From positions 2,170,001 through 2,234,000 of the forward strand of contig MCGE01000001.1 of assembly GCA_002105175.1 (NCBI GenBank): a stretch of 64,000 bases of DNA. Reading direction: 5' to 3'. The notes below the pieces were generated by a model, which was given only the letters and a program-made list of their open reading frames with translations, did not search any database and was not told where the DNA came from. Both the position numbers and the translations under genes were made by a program. This stretch comes from Absidia repens (lineage: Eukaryota; Mucoromycota; Mucoromycetes; Mucorales; Cunninghamellaceae). How positions within the stretch are numbered: position 1 is the stretch's first letter; every line of letters starts with the position of its first letter. This document shows, in pieces, positions 1-11,790 of this stretch.

Positions 1-1702
1 AAATACCATTCCCTGATACAGTCAGTGCCATTGAGCACTGCCGAAATGTGTGTGCTGATTTTGGCTTTACTGTGAAGCAAGAGGCCAGTGCAAATAGGGT
101 AAAAATATTTGAAATGCCGCCAATGAATTTCTATTAAATCGATTTTTTTTACCCCAGAATATTTATGTTTACTGCTCTCGTGAAGGATTACCTGATTCCC
201 AACGCAACCCTAAACCGACTCCTCAAAGAAAAAGGCCTTCTAAAAGATGCGACTGTCGTTGGCGTGTAGTACTTTCTGAAGACAATGGCATGTGGATCTT
301 CCGCAAATCAATGAACCCAAATGCATCTGAACACAACCACGAAATGATGGATCCTAGTGAAATGGTCAAGGCCTGGCCTCCTGAAGTGAACGACATGATC
401 ATATACTTGGCGCAACAACGACTTCAAACTCATGAAATTCGGGACGCTGTCAAACAACGCTTCCCCATGATATCTTGGAATGAACGACGCTTTTATAACC
501 GACTCACCGAGGAACGAAAGCGGATCCGACAAAGAAACACGACTGAAAGAGTACGTCGTCTTATCTGCTTATCTACTCAACTATGTGCTGTGGTTGCTGC
601 AAACGAAGAATGGTCTCATTGTGTGGAAAGTGATCTTCAACGAATGTTTGAAAACTTCTGCCATCTGACTCGCCTCACACCTGAATCGATTCCTTCGTTA
701 GTGGACTTGCAATTGGATGCCATCACGCAAAGCAAACCGGATCAACTTCACAGACTTTCTATTGACAGTCTTCCCGAGGACAACGATGACGATGTTGACG
801 ATCATCAATATCAGCAAGTGGGATCTCCTGTGAAAAAACGAAAGGCATCAAATGGTAGCAAACGACAGTATCATCAGCAGACACCTTCTCCTTCGACCCA
901 ACAACCCCAACAACCCCAACAACAACAACAACAACAACAACAACAACGAGGTGTTCAGTGTGTTTCGATCCCTGCATTCAATGTGTATGTTAGATCTCAG
1001 TCTCTTCGCTCTTCATCAGAATCATCTCAAGGCAGTCGTATGACGTGTGATTCAATTACTGGATTGGATAGTCCCATCAATTCTGGCTCTTCCTTTGTTG
1101 GAGGAAACAATGGTCTGTTCTCTCTCTCGTCTCCCACTTCATCTTCATCCTCTTCGTCGTCATCCATTCCTTTTAGACAACAATCACTTCGTTTGGATGT
1201 GCAACAACAGCGTCTGACTTCACCACCTTTACAGCATTCACCTCATGATCCATCTTCTTTTATAATAGCGCAGCAACAACAGCAACAGCAGCAGCAACCA
1301 TATGCTATGACCAATTTGACCTATGACATGCAAACGTCCTTCTCACCATACTCACTTCCTACCCCTTCCTTCTCGTCCTCCAATGATATACCATATACTT
1401 TGGACAATACACAACCTACATCAGCACCTCAACAACTCTCCCAACATTTAGTAATGACTTCAAGGGCAAATCAGCAACAGCAACAACAGCAACAACATGA
1501 TCATAGTCAACAGGAACGGCCTTCGGTTCTATTCAATAACTTTTGTCCTTCCATCAAAACGGAACGCAACATGTTTGATCGTTCCATGTCCTCTACCACT
1601 GGTTACAACAGTGCTCCTTTACCAATGATACGCTCAAATGATCATTCAAATGGTGTGCCCACAGCTCCTTCCCAATCAAATGTCACTGCTGCTTACTATT
1701 GA
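1..1702 (+). CDS. FAR1-type zinc-cluster DNA-binding protein, 5' end outside window
   Basis: Probable transcription regulator. Exon 3-98 is in frame from the window edge, an intron runs 99-157 (gtaaaa...ccccag), and the last exon 158-1702 ends in TAG-free frame at TGA after AAYY. The join keeps phase 0. Across the join I see the zinc-cluster pattern of FAR1/WRKY-GCM1 domains: NIYVYCSREG, then KRCDCRW, then HNHE, giving C, C, H, H ligands. The rest is low complexity: poly-Q tracts near 910-950, 1270-1295 and 1470-1495, plus serine-rich stretches, as in activation domains. No transposase catalytic region follows, so I read it as a stand-alone regulator rather than a MULE transposase. The start codon and the first part of the domain lie upstream of the window. 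AATAAA at about 1966 could be its poly(A) signal. The family call is firm for the domain; the biological role is unknown. Confidence 0.8.
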
Positions 1703-2411
1703 AGTCCATCATCAATCCTCCCTCCCCCATCATTTCGTCTTTAGTTTATTATTATTATATTATTATTATTATTGTTATCCATTTTTAGTATACTGTATGA
1801 TTCTTTCTCCTTCTTCTCTTATGCCACTTCTGATATCTTCTTTTATGTTGCTACTATGTACTATGTACTTTTTTTTTTTCTTCTCCCTTTCTTTTTATAT
1901 ATACTGTTTTTATTTTTGTTTAGTTGTCTATTTAGACCCCTTTTTTTTTTATACTGCCAATAGAAAATAAAAAACTTGATATTGTCATATTTTTTCATTT
2001 CAATTTTTTTTTTATTGTTGATGATGGTGATGATGATGAATTATACCAATACTCAATTCCAAACTGGATCATATATAATACCGTTCGGACTCAACGATTG
2101 ATGGGAAAATCCTTATTATTCAAAAAGATGTAATTTGTTTTTTTAAAGAGCGAAGCACTGTCTCAATGGACGAAAAAACGAATCCCCGTTCAATTCAATG
2201 GCCTACAAACTCTTTCTTCATCCTTTTGTTGAGTTGCCAAATCTGTCGTCCCCGTTTCCATCGCAGAACAAAATCAGTGTTCTCTTTGACTGAAGTTGTG
2301 GTAAAACCGGGCGAACGGACTTTTGGAATTTTTTATTTTCTTTTTCTTTTTTTTTGTCTCCCTCTCCCTTTGCTTCTCTCCTAGCAAATATACATTCACT
2401 GACCTTGTTCA

Positions 2412-2442
<31 letters not shown>

Positions 2443-2457
2443 TTTTTCTTGGTCAAC
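1703..2457. other. Intergenic: 3' end of FAR1-type gene and promoter of cyclin H
   Basis: No gene seen. It holds AATAAA near 1966, several T-rich runs, and a T homopolymer of about 35 nt (2412-2447) that stops 10 nt before the cyclin H ATG. Short open frames here consist of phenylalanine and lysine runs and are not credible. Confidence 0.6.
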
Positions 2458-2867
2458 ATGGAACAAAGTAAGCCATTAGCCTATGAACAATCCTCACAGT
2501 ATCGGCATTGGCGGTATAGTCCTGCACAGTTATGGGAAATACGACAAGCTTGCACTGAAGCTGCTATTGAACGCGTTCGCAAAAATATTGAAGAAGACAG
2601 GGTAAACTATGATCAGAACAGAAACAAACGCAGTGCAAGGTATATGTATATGAACTTCTTTACTAATATGCTTTCTATCTTTTATTGACTGATGATAGAA
2701 AGCAGCAAACGAACCCATGGATGAAATCAATTTCTTGACGGCCGATGAGCAAGTCAAACTTTGCAGATACTATGAAGGTCAAATCCAGGCGATCTGTCCA
2801 CACTTGAAACTGTCTGATATGGTCATGGTAAGTTATATTGTATTAATAGCAGTTGTCAATATGGATA

Positions 2868-2902
<35 letters not shown>

Positions 2903-3891
2903 CTTCTCGTCTTTTCTTTCTTAGGCAACTGCGGTAATATATATGAAACGATTTTTTCTTCGCAATACTATGATGGACTACCACCCAAAGGATATTCTGT
3001 AAGTACATCAAATGATACGTAGAGAGGGCTTTATATAGTTATCATCTTATATTTATATGCTTCTTTTTTTTGGATGTTATTGGGGGGGGGGTTGACGGAC
3101 GGATAGATTTACTTGCTTATTCATGGCGACCAAATCCGAAAGTGAAAGAATGTCTATTGATGAATTTGGAAAAAATCTACAACTTCCAACCACAGATATG
3201 GTACTAGCGTTAGAATTCCCAGTATCGCAAGGTCTCAAGTTTGAATACATGGTGCATCATCCTTATCGACCAGCTTATGGCTACTATTTAGATATACAAC
3301 ATTCGGGTGATCCTGTAGATATGTCCTTGCTTCGAGACACGTATGGTCAAGTCAACGGGGTCATCAAAAAAATCCTGCTCACTGATTTACCTTTGATCTA
3401 TCAACCTTCTCAATTGGCGATTGCTGCATTCATTATTGCTGGAAAACACAATGGATTTGATTTGAGAATTAGAAGGTAAAACAGATAAGAAGGGAAGGGG
3501 GGGGTGACATATAGAGAACTAAACTAGTATTTTTAGATACTTGGAACAGCGCTTTGACAAGGAACTGGCTGATACTTTATATACCATGACAATTCTTATT
3601 GATGAAACGTTGATTGAAAATGCATCTGTGTCTGTGAGTGTGGCCACTGAAATCGATGCTCGTCTACGATTATGCAAAAATCCAGCAAAGAATCCAGAAT
3701 CAGCGCTGTAAGTAAAAGACCACACCAACCCGTCAAACTACCAGACGGCTGAAACTGATGCTTGCTCATTTTTTTTTCTTCTTAGATACAAGAAACGGTT
3801 AGCAGAAAAGGAAAGTCAAGAAGATTTACAACGCACCAAACGAATTAAGCTGGATCAAGATGACGATGACGACGACTCCCCATTTGAATGA
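2458..3891 (+). CDS. CCNH: Cyclin H (TFIIH / CDK-activating kinase subunit)
   Basis: Regulatory cyclin of the CDK7-type kinase that activates CDKs and phosphorylates the RNA polymerase II tail within TFIIH, in the nucleus. Six exons: 2458-2601, 2699-2827, 2925-2998, 3107-3475, 3537-3707, 3786-3891, giving 330 aa, all phases consistent. The donor at 2602 (AGG|GTAAAC) is chosen over the one at 2640 because only it keeps the frame. The order matches the family: N-terminal RHWRYSPAQLW, first cyclin fold (KLCRYYE, then MKRFFLRNTMMDYHPKDIL), second fold (FEYMVHHPYRP, YQPSQLAIAAF), and an acidic tail. Intron 2828-2924 carries an (AT)n microsatellite. AATAAA near 4012 would serve as poly(A) signal. 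Tail-to-tail with the ING gene. Family call is confident; exon 1 boundary is the least certain. Confidence 0.9.
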
Positions 3892-4548
3892 TAGCATAGT
3901 TTATTGTTTTGTTTCTTCTTCTTATGACACTTGTAGATATACTTTGATTCCACTTGTAGATATAGCGTTTGGTGATGGTAGTTTTTTATTTATTTTATTT
4001 TTGAATCAATTGAATAAACAAAATTATATAGTTTTTGCTGCACTTCATATGGAACATGTACGTATCATTTGACTTCTTATTTTGTTTTTGGTTGATTGAC
4101 TTCATATTCTATGAGAGACAAAATTTTATTGAAAAAAAAAATGGATAGGATATTAACTATGGGGTTCGACTTGGATGGATGTTGGCGTTGGGAAAAGGGG
4201 AATTGGCGAAAAACCAATGCATGTGTTTTATTTTGTGTTTTCAATACAGTAGTATGGTAGAATAAGGGGAGACAAATGCTTGTATATTATAGTATAGATC
4301 GTAGACGATCACTTTCAATATTGTGAATCATCATATAGAGAAAAAGGAGTAGACAAGTTTATGTAATAAAAAAAAAGCGAAGACAAATAGAGTTTTATTG
4401 AGCAAAAGAAGATCGTATAAATATGTATAGAAGGTAAAATAAACAAAACGAATCATAACAAGATGAAGGTCAAGTAAGGAATAAATAAAACAAAGTTAAC
4501 TATGTACAAAGGAAGAGATGCTAAACTAAACAAAATCGACCACTATTT
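3892..4548. other. Convergent intergenic region between cyclin H and ING gene
   Basis: Tail-to-tail spacer. AATAAA near 4012 serves the left gene, and reverse-strand AATAAA-like sites (tttatt near 4390) the right one. I see no RNA gene or ORF with family features. Confidence 0.5.
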
Positions 4549-5903
4549 CTATAGTTTTTTCTTGCCTTTCATACCAACACAGTTGTCGCAATACCATTTT
4601 CCTTTGGGAGGAGTTTTTAAGCCCACGCATTCGAGATGGAACCATTCAATTTCACACTAAAGAGACAAAAAAAAGGAAAAAAAAAAAAAGATTGGTCGGT
4701 CATCACGTTTTACGGAAGGCTCGTCTATCCATCGGCAGTATCCCTATCTTTTTATTTTCGTTTACCTCGTCGTTATCACACGCCACCATTTCACCGTAAG
4801 AAACCATTCTACAAGTGCAATATACAGGTTCGTTGGGATCGATGGGCAGTTCACTAAGATTAATGGCACTATAAAGTATAAACAGATACATGTCAATATT
4901 GTATGTCCACACATTGTTCTTATTCACTACAACTATCACGTCCATCACCACCCCTCCCACCAACTTACGTTTGAGCATGCCGTAAAGCATCTTCTCTGGA
5001 GATGTAGTCCCCTTGTTGGTCTTGATCAGATTCATGCTTCCTTTTCCGTCCTTTTCGACCTAATTTTCCCCATCAATAAAAAAGGCAAAGCTCCATTTAA
5101 TAAAAATAACCCCTCCAACATGCTTGATTTAATTCAAACTTACCTTTTTTGATTGACGCTGACGATGATTTGGGTGTTTTCAAAGGAGAAGCTCCAGATT
5201 GCTGCGCAGTGGTGGTAGAAGTAGTAGTTGTGGTGGTAGCGCCAGAGGTATTTCTACCGGTCCTGCTTGGTCCAATCAATTGTTCATCTTCATATTTGTT
5301 CAAATCATTATCCAGTCTCGTGCAATGACGATCCACCTAGGAAAAAAAAAAAGAACCGAAAAGCTGTGAGCAAATTTTTTTTTCATTACTATACTTGATC
5401 AACATCTTCTCCCATTGCTCCCCCCCCCTTCGCCCTCTACTACTTACCGCATCGTAGGTTGACTTGGCCAATGCAAACTTTTCTTCACCGCGTTTGATAC
5501 TTTCATTTAATAACTTGCTAATTTCAATCAGTCTTCGCCTGCGTTCCTGTTCAGGTACCAATTCTTTGCTGTCGCAAAACGATATTGAATCCTTTGCCAC
5601 CTTTCCCATGAGATCTACAAAATAAAACTTTCAGTTAGTTTAGGGTCCAAGTGTTCTTTACATTTTGTAGTTTTTGTTGAAACGTACCTTGAGCACTTTC
5701 ATCTAGTTGTCTAATAAGTGCAAAGTTTCGCTGTAGTTCCATGGGTAAAACATCTATAGCTATTGATCAGTACCACACCGATGAGAAAAAGAAAAAAAAA
5801 CAATTGTTTAGTCGTTTCCCTAACATACTAGGAATGCATCCGACTTACTATCCCTATAATCACTAAGGTAGGCTAAAGTATCGTCATTCAAAGAGTCACT
5901 CAT
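4549..5903 (-). CDS. ING-family protein with C-terminal PHD finger
   Basis: Chromatin reader of histone acetyltransferase or deacetylase complexes; its PHD finger is expected to bind H3K4me3. Seven exons in gene order: 5849-5903, 5688-5753, 5448-5614, 5144-5336, 4969-5059, 4766-4868, 4549-4656, giving 260 aa in continuous frame. The N-terminal ING domain shows [18 protein letters not shown] followed by a coiled-coil-like Glu/Arg-rich stretch. The middle is a Ser/Thr-rich and Lys/Arg-rich linker. The PHD finger spans the last two exons: [28 protein letters not shown], supplying the Cys4-His-Cys3 ligands, with VSYGEM as in ING1/YNG2-type fingers. The protein ends in a basic MKGKKKL. Which ING paralogue (NuA4, SAGA-like or Rpd3 partner) cannot be settled from this window. 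It shares an 0.8 kb spacer with the divergent APD1-like gene. Confidence 0.9.
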
Positions 5904-6711
5904 CTGTGATATATTCGGAGGAATGCAACCAAAGGTCAATGAAAAATGAAAAATAAAACAGAGGGAAGAGTGGGGGAAAAAAAAAAGCTACCTTTTCAAA
6001 AAAAAAATCACGTCGTTTCAATCCCCGATTTAAAAAACTATCATCAAAGGTTGAATTTGGGACAAAGGGGACTCCCGGACCACTTGAAGTAAAAACATGT
6101 ATTTCAAGCATTTTTATGGGGGACAATATTTAAAGATTTTGAGGGTACAATTGCTTTTGATATTTTTGGGCGTCAATGGTAGCCCAGGTTTTTGATTTCA
6201 TGGTGTGAAGACTTTTTGGTGATTCCAATTTGGGAAGAAGCCCAACCGTGGAAAAAATTAAACCCTGATGGCTTCGGCGTTTCAATTGTTCATGACCAAG
6301 AATCGTCGTGAGTGTGGAATGAAACAAAAACAAAATTGAGATAAATAAACACGGTCCAAACGATAAAGACACACTATTTAAAAGGTTTTATTTAAAACGT
6401 AAGGGCAAAAATTTGGATGGTGGGATAACGATTGGAAAGGAAATTTAATCATTATTATAATGCATAAATTTTGAAAGGGATGATAAATTTATCAGATGTT
6501 ATAAATATGACACAGCTACTCCACAATCAGATAAAATAAAATTCACAAAATATATTTCAGCCCTTCAAGTCCGCGACTCACGTCTTCCCACCCCCGGATA
6601 TCAAATAATTTTTTTTTCTCGCTCTCTTTTCTTCCTTTTTTTCTCTATTGTATATATATATCATCGCTTTTTTTTTTTTTTTTTGTTCAGCGACTGAAAA
6701 CGAACCAAACC
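5904..6711. other. Divergent promoter region (ING gene / APD1-like gene)
   Basis: Head-to-head spacer with a TATATATATAT run at about 6651-6661 and a T tract (about 6668-6684) just before the APD1-like ATG. Two minus-strand open frames (5896-6126, 6130-6372) have no family signature and are probably chance. Confidence 0.5.
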
Positions 6712-7665
6712 ATGACTTCTATACTTCAACGTATCAGCTCCGTCGTCAATCCAGAGCCTCCCAAAGTCGATATTGATCAAATACCACCAGCAACAGATTT
6801 AGTCGATTGCAGCAATTGTGCGAACGACTGTTACGAACATCCTGCTTATCCAACTTACCTCGATCTGGACACCACCTCCGACTTACTAGGCTCCATGTCA
6901 CCTTATGGCCGTCATGTCATGATCGGCACGGGGCTTACCGATTGGGCGGAGCGGATTGAAGAAGACACACCTACATTAGCCGCTCAACTCCATCAAATCA
7001 TCAACAAGGACGAAAACTACACTACTAACCAACCCAACGGTCGCATCTTTATCACCAACACATCCATGCCCAATACATATTCCACTGCCGATCCGGACGG
7101 CGGCGGTCACGATGTTATTCTTTTACCTGAAAATATCTTGATCAGCAATGTCAAACCAGCCGACGCACACCATTTTTACACTACGTTTTTGGACAAGCCA
7201 TTACCACTACAACCCGTTCAGCTCGCCACATATAACATGGAAGCCAAACAAATCGTTCCTTCGTGGTCAGTACACGCCAATCCTTCAGCATCGATGATTT
7301 TGATCTGCTCTCACCGGCGACGGGACAAACGATGTGGTGTGACGGCCCCTATTTTGGCGCGGGAATTTGACCATGTCTTGCGTGAACACGATATTGAAGA
7401 GCAGGGTGAACGTGGGGTCACGGTGATGATGGTGAGTCATGTAGGTGGGCACAAATTTGCCGGCAATCTGATTTGCTACACCCATCAAGGCACGCGTGGC
7501 GTATGGTATGGTCGTGTCAAGTCCTGTCATTGCAACCAAATCGTAGAAGAAACCATCCTTCAAGGGAAAGTGGTCAAAGAACTTTATCGCGGCTCAATGA
7601 TGCATAGCTATGGCCCAACGTCGTATATGAATTCAAGTACCTGCCCTGCAAGAATACGATGGTAG
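6712..7665 (+). CDS. APD1: Sucrase/ferredoxin-like (Apd1/Aim32 family) thioredoxin-like [2Fe-2S] protein
   Basis: Single exon, 317 aa, good context at the ATG (AAACCATGAC). The C-terminal half is a thioredoxin-like ferredoxin domain. It shows CSHRRRDKRCG (two Cys separated by eight residues) and HVGGHK (two His separated by three), the ligand spacing known for yeast Apd1, where two Cys and two His hold a [2Fe-2S] cluster. The N-terminal segment has its own Cys pairs (DCSNCANDC). No clear mitochondrial presequence is seen, which favours the cytosolic Apd1 branch over Aim32, but this is inference. In yeast, loss of Apd1 affects tolerance to redox-active drugs and metals; function here is by homology only. 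Confidence 0.85.
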   Translation: MTSILQRISSVVNPEPPKVDIDQIPPATDLVDCSNCANDCYEHPAYPTYLDLDTTSDLLGSMSPYGRHVMIGTGLTDWAERIEEDTPTLAAQLHQIINKDENYTTNQPNGRIFITNTSMPNTYSTADPDGGGHDVILLPENILISNVKPADAHHFYTTFLDKPLPLQPVQLATYNMEAKQIVPSWSVHANPSASMILICSHRRRDKRCGVTAPILAREFDHVLREHDIEEQGERGVTVMMVSHVGGHKFAGNLICYTHQGTRGVWYGRVKSCHCNQIVEETILQGKVVKELYRGSMMHSYGPTSYMNSSTCPARIRW

Positions 7666-8188
7666 TTAGATAGGGAGGGTATGGCTTGGTGGATGTGGTT
7701 TGGCGTGCCTTAGCATAGTGTAGTATATACATAGTAAAAGAAAAAAAAGTATGTAGTGGGGTGGTATTAGGATTCTTATTAGTAGTTATTGGTTAGTTTA
7801 TGCTTTGGTTATTTTGACAATTGTTGATATGTAATAAAAAAAAAATTTTTTTTTATGGGCTTTAGAATTGTCTTCCATGAAACAAAATAAACCTAAACAA
7901 TTATGTATGCGTGTGCAGATAGAATTATGATGATTTTGGTGGTGGTGTTGTGAGCGTGAGTGTGAATGTGTGATTAAAACTGTCGATGTCTTCCCATTCA
8001 AGGAATTAATGCCTGAAATTTTGTGGAGACTAAAAAAATACGATGGCGGATGCTGAAAACACATCAGATCGGATTTTGGAGGGGCGGGTTTTCTCATCGA
8101 TATTTGTTGTACGCTGTGATAAAGAAAAACTAATAGGCACATGGTATATTGAATGCTTGGGTATAATTTTTTTAAAAGAAAAGTCATT

Positions 8189-8238
<50 letters not shown>

Positions 8239-8575
8239 CCCTCGATTATGCTTTAGGAAGACGAAAATGCTGTAAAGCCCAAAGGGTTCCAGGCCTCCTT
8301 TTTTCTTCGTCTTCCATTATCGTTTTTATCGTTCCCCTCCCCTGACCTTTTCCCCTTTGATATTTTCCTTTATTGGAATTGAGGACCCAACTCCTTCATA
8401 CTTGATCACACATCAAAAAAGGATCGGGTACCAAATCCATGTAGATTTTCTTTTTGGAATTCAGCGAAAATAGTACCTGATTGATTTACGTATATAAGTA
8501 CTTTAACATGGTCATCTTTTCCTCTTCCTTTTTTTTATTTTTATTTTCATTATATTTAATCAGAACACTGCGATA
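7666..8575. other. Intergenic, T-rich
   Basis: Contains a T homopolymer of nearly 50 nt (about 8189-8238) and, close to the right end, a TATA-like GTATATAAG at about 8490. Open frames across this stretch are made of homopolymer and are not credible. Confidence 0.45.
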
Positions 8576-8824
8576 ATGGTAGTAGATAACACCAATATAC
8601 ATAGGTCATCATCATTTCCATCCGTTGTCAAACAATGGCTACTGCTCATGCCATTTACACATTCACCAATTAATTCCAATTCTGATGATTGTCACCGTCG
8701 TCATCATCGTCACAATAATAGTTTATTTGAATCCACCTATATCTCATTTCCCGACTATGAAGCACTGCAACAGCCAGAATTGGGGAAATCATCAAAAGAA
8801 TATAGCAGCCAAGAGCACTCATGA
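8576..8824 (+). CDS. Small hypothetical ORF, 82 aa, own TATA-like box
   Basis: I do not recognise it. It is a complete 82-codon frame with Ser/His-rich composition (CHRRHHRHNNS) and an acidic/polar tail. In its favour: a TATA-like GTATATAAG about 85 bp upstream, a pyrimidine-rich leader, and repeated AATAAATAAATAAATA about 170 bp downstream (near 8995). Against: no domain, no signal peptide, and a second overlapping frame of similar length (8625-8882). It may be a lineage-specific small protein or the leader of a non-coding transcript. Confidence 0.3.
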   Translation: MVVDNTNIHRSSSFPSVVKQWLLLMPFTHSPINSNSDDCHRRHHRHNNSLFESTYISFPDYEALQQPELGKSSKEYSSQEHS

Positions 8825-9456
8825 CAAATATTTCATCCGCTTTATCCGTATCGACCGCATTTTGTGTCCACTTTGTATATAGCTAAATCAAAAATGTATT
8901 TTATTATCATACCCATTTTATCATCGGTTTACTTTTAATAGTATATCATCTGTTTATCTTTTTTTACGCCCTCACTTTTTTTTTTTGACTTGGGAATAAA
9001 TAAATAAATAATATCAACCGGCTCGGCTTTGCTGATCTGTGTCTTTCTGACCTTTTTTTTTTTTTTCATCTACTTGATGCAGTCAAACAAAGTGCCCTGA
9101 AGTCTGCTCCTCCTGAGTCCAACCAGTGATTCTCCATGTAGGCAGGATTTATGAGCAAATGGGTGATCACTTTTTTTTTGTTCTCGAGGAGAAAGAAAAA
9201 AGGCCGAATTATATAACAGAAGTTCAAGGCTGTCAATCTCCTCGCATTATCAAGGAGTCAAGTGAGTCTTTTTTTTATATGTCACATGTGCAATGCAGAA
9301 TTGACTAATGAGCAATCGATGACAGCTTGGGCGAATGATTTTATCGAGATGCTCGGTGTTTTAAAATATAGTTAAAAAATTCGCCCCTTGCTGCCAACGT
9401 CCAATTTCCTCTTTCTTTCCCTCTTAATATATTCACTTTTTATTTTTTTTGAAAAC
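8825..9456. other. Intergenic upstream of first AYR1-like gene
   Basis: AATAAATA repeats near 8995, T tracts near 9053 and 9170. No gene recognised; the 60-codon frame at 9126-9308 has no family features. Confidence 0.4.
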
Positions 9457-10817
9457 ATGATCGCCCCCGTTGTTTTAGTAACCGGATGTACAGAAGGTGG
9501 TATTGGTAAGAAAGAGTTCTATAAAGAATTGAAGAAAAGCAGTAATGCATATTGTATGGTCTCAATTAACTCTTTATTATTTCTAGGGTATGAATTATGT
9601 AAAACGTTTTCGAAACAAGGCTGTCGAGTCTTCGCCACGGCTCGTCGTATTGAAAGCATGAAGGGACTAGAAGGTAAGCTTGAAATAAGGAGAAAAAGAG
9701 AGAAAAAACATGCTACGACAATGCTCATCACCTGCTGAACATCACCATTTTGACTTTTTATTATAGACTCCAATTGCACAAAACTCGTCTTGGACGTGAC
9801 CAATCTGGACTCTATCAACGAATGTTTCCAGGTAAGTAGTTGGCTATGAACCAGATCATTCCATAAATGACTCAATGTTTGTCAACTATTTTATTACTAT
9901 TGTCATTAGAAAGTGATCGATGAAGCTGGGCATATAGGTAAGAAAATATGACTGGATGGATCTTGTATGTGAATCTCTCAACAATTTTTCCTTTTCACTA
10001 TGCTCCCACCAATCCCAGATATCTTGGTCAACAATGCAGGTGCACCGGCAGTAGGTGCTCTTTTAGATGTGGATTACAAAGTGGCTCATACGTGTATTGA
10101 AACCAATGTCTTTGGTGTGTTATCTGTCTGTCGTGTGGTGGGAAGACATATGGCGGAACGTGGATCCGGGAAAATCGTGAATGTGGGATCTATTGTGGGT
10201 TATGCCGGTACACCATGGGCTGGTATTTATTCGATTAGCAAAGCCGCCGTGCACTCTATGAGCGATGTCCTCAGACTCGAGTTGAAACCTTTCAATGTGC
10301 ATGTCACCGTTGTTGCCCCAGGTAACCAAAAAAAAAAAAAAAAAAAAAAAAAAAAGCAACCATTGTCATATGGGATTTTATATTAGTCATTGTATTTATT
10401 CTTTTTCTTGCAATACGTTAGGCTCGATCACCTCCAACTTCGGTAACGCGTCCACTAAAACTGTAAATATTCCCGAAAACTCACTTTACAAATCGGTCAC
10501 CAACTTTATCTTCGCTCGAGCCAACATGTCTCAAGGTAAGAAAAAACAAAAATGAAAGAAATACTTGTTATGTTATTGGTACTAAGTTGCATTTTTTCTT
10601 CTTCTCTATGACTCTGTTAGGTGACTCGGCAACCCCAACCCATGTGTTCGCTGAAAAAGTGGTCAAAGGCATCCTCGTCCCCAAACCTAAATCCTATATC
10701 ACAGTGGGAACAAATTCAATCACATTTTTGATCTTGTACTATCTCCCTTATTGGATCAAGGATGCTGTATTAGGAAAAAGATTAGGTGTGAATCAAGTCA
10801 AAACACTTACAAAATAG
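9457..10817 (+). CDS. AYR1: Short-chain dehydrogenase, AYR1-like (copy 1)
   Basis: NAD(P)H-dependent reductase resembling yeast Ayr1 (1-acyl-dihydroxyacetone-phosphate reductase, lipid droplet/ER). Seven exons: 9457-9505, 9587-9673, 9767-9831, 9910-9937, 10019-10321, 10422-10535, 10621-10817, giving 280 aa, phases consistent. Motifs: cofactor loop VTGCTEGGIG, cofactor arginine region FATARR (suggesting NADPH), NNAG, and catalytic S...YxxxK in NVGSIVGYAG / IYSISKAAVHS. The C-terminal stretch FLILYYLPYWIKDAVLGKR looks membrane-associated, as in Ayr1. It forms a same-strand tandem pair with the next gene, so the two are probably a local duplication. Intron 10322-10421 contains a run of about 27 A. 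Substrate is inferred. Confidence 0.88.
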
Positions 10818-11455
10818 AGAGAATTTGTTCCCCATCCCTTCTTTTTTTTTTTTTACTATCGGTGCTTGGTGTATAGTTTTAGATAGTCTCCACCTTTTAC
10901 TCCACTTTTTATTTGTTGTATCTATTCGATCCCCCTTTTTTTTTATTTTATCTTGTCATATCCATTTTGAAAATAAAACAACAGTTTATCAATCTTTTAA
11001 AGTTTAGCATTGGTTTTGTAGATGGGTGATCAAGCTACATGGATGATCAGTATGTTTATTTTTTTTCTTCTGTAATGTACGCATTATCGCTGCATGGACA
11101 TATGGGCTGCACGGGACTTAATTAGATACAATAGTGTTTATTTGATGGTGGATATACAAACTTTTCTGGATGGTTATCATATAGACCTTAGGACGAAATA
11201 TGCTATGATCGAGGAATTGATTAACGTCAATTCTAACCGAGCCTATTTTAAACGATTACTTTCAGTAAAGCGTTTGGATTGGTTTGACTCATTAAGAGTA
11301 AAACGAAGGGGTGGGCGCACAAGAGTTGATCAGATTCTTGGTGTGGTGCCTTTATCTTGCTAATTTAAATCGCCGCACATTCCCCCTTTTTTTTTTTTTT
11401 TGCACTATCCGTGAACTCTTCTTTTTTAACCTTCTTCTCTATTTCTTGTCCTTTA
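10818..11455. other. Intergenic between the two AYR1-like genes
   Basis: Holds the 3' end of copy 1 (AAATAAAAC near 10970), an 89-codon frame listed separately, and a T run (11388-11401) before copy 2. Confidence 0.4.
11094..11363 (+). CDS. Hypothetical 89-aa ORF between the reductase genes
   Basis: Not recognised. Open from ATG to TAA, with a mixed hydrophobic/charged composition more protein-like than its surroundings (for example IDLRTKYAMIEELINVN, and a basic RVKRRGGRTR). There is no clear promoter, and no splice sites link it to either reductase. It may be a decayed fragment of another gene or chance. Confidence 0.2.
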   Translation: MDIWAARDLIRYNSVYLMVDIQTFLDGYHIDLRTKYAMIEELINVNSNRAYFKRLLSVKRLDWFDSLRVKRRGGRTRVDQILGVVPLSC

Positions 11456-11756
11456 ATGACTAAGGCTGTTACTATTGTTCTTGTTACTGGATGTACCCGC
11501 GGTGGTATTGGTAATCATGGGAACAAAAAAACAAAACAAAAACAGAACGACACGAGTATGAGATGGTGTTGCTGACTTTGCATTCTCCTTTTTTTTTTTT
11601 AGGATACGAAATCTGCAAATCGTTTACACAGCGGGAGGGATTCCGCGTCTATGCTACTGCTCGCAAGGTTGAAAATATGGATGGTCTCGAAGGTATGTAC
11701 TACGATAACTCATATATTGCAGGGCATTGGTTATCGGTCTTCTAACAATTATCTCT

Positions 11757-11790
<34 letters not shown>

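Noticed and set aside
1..1702. FAR1-domain gene as a MULE transposase
   Set aside because: Beyond the zinc cluster there is only poly-Q and Ser-rich sequence, with no DDE-type catalytic region.
2640..2698. Alternative cyclin H intron using the donor at 2640
   Set aside because: It leads to a stop soon after the join; the donor at 2602 keeps the conserved frame.
5896..6372. Two minus-strand ORFs between the ING and APD1-like genes
   Set aside because: They overlap the ING start or lie in the divergent promoter, with no recognisable family.
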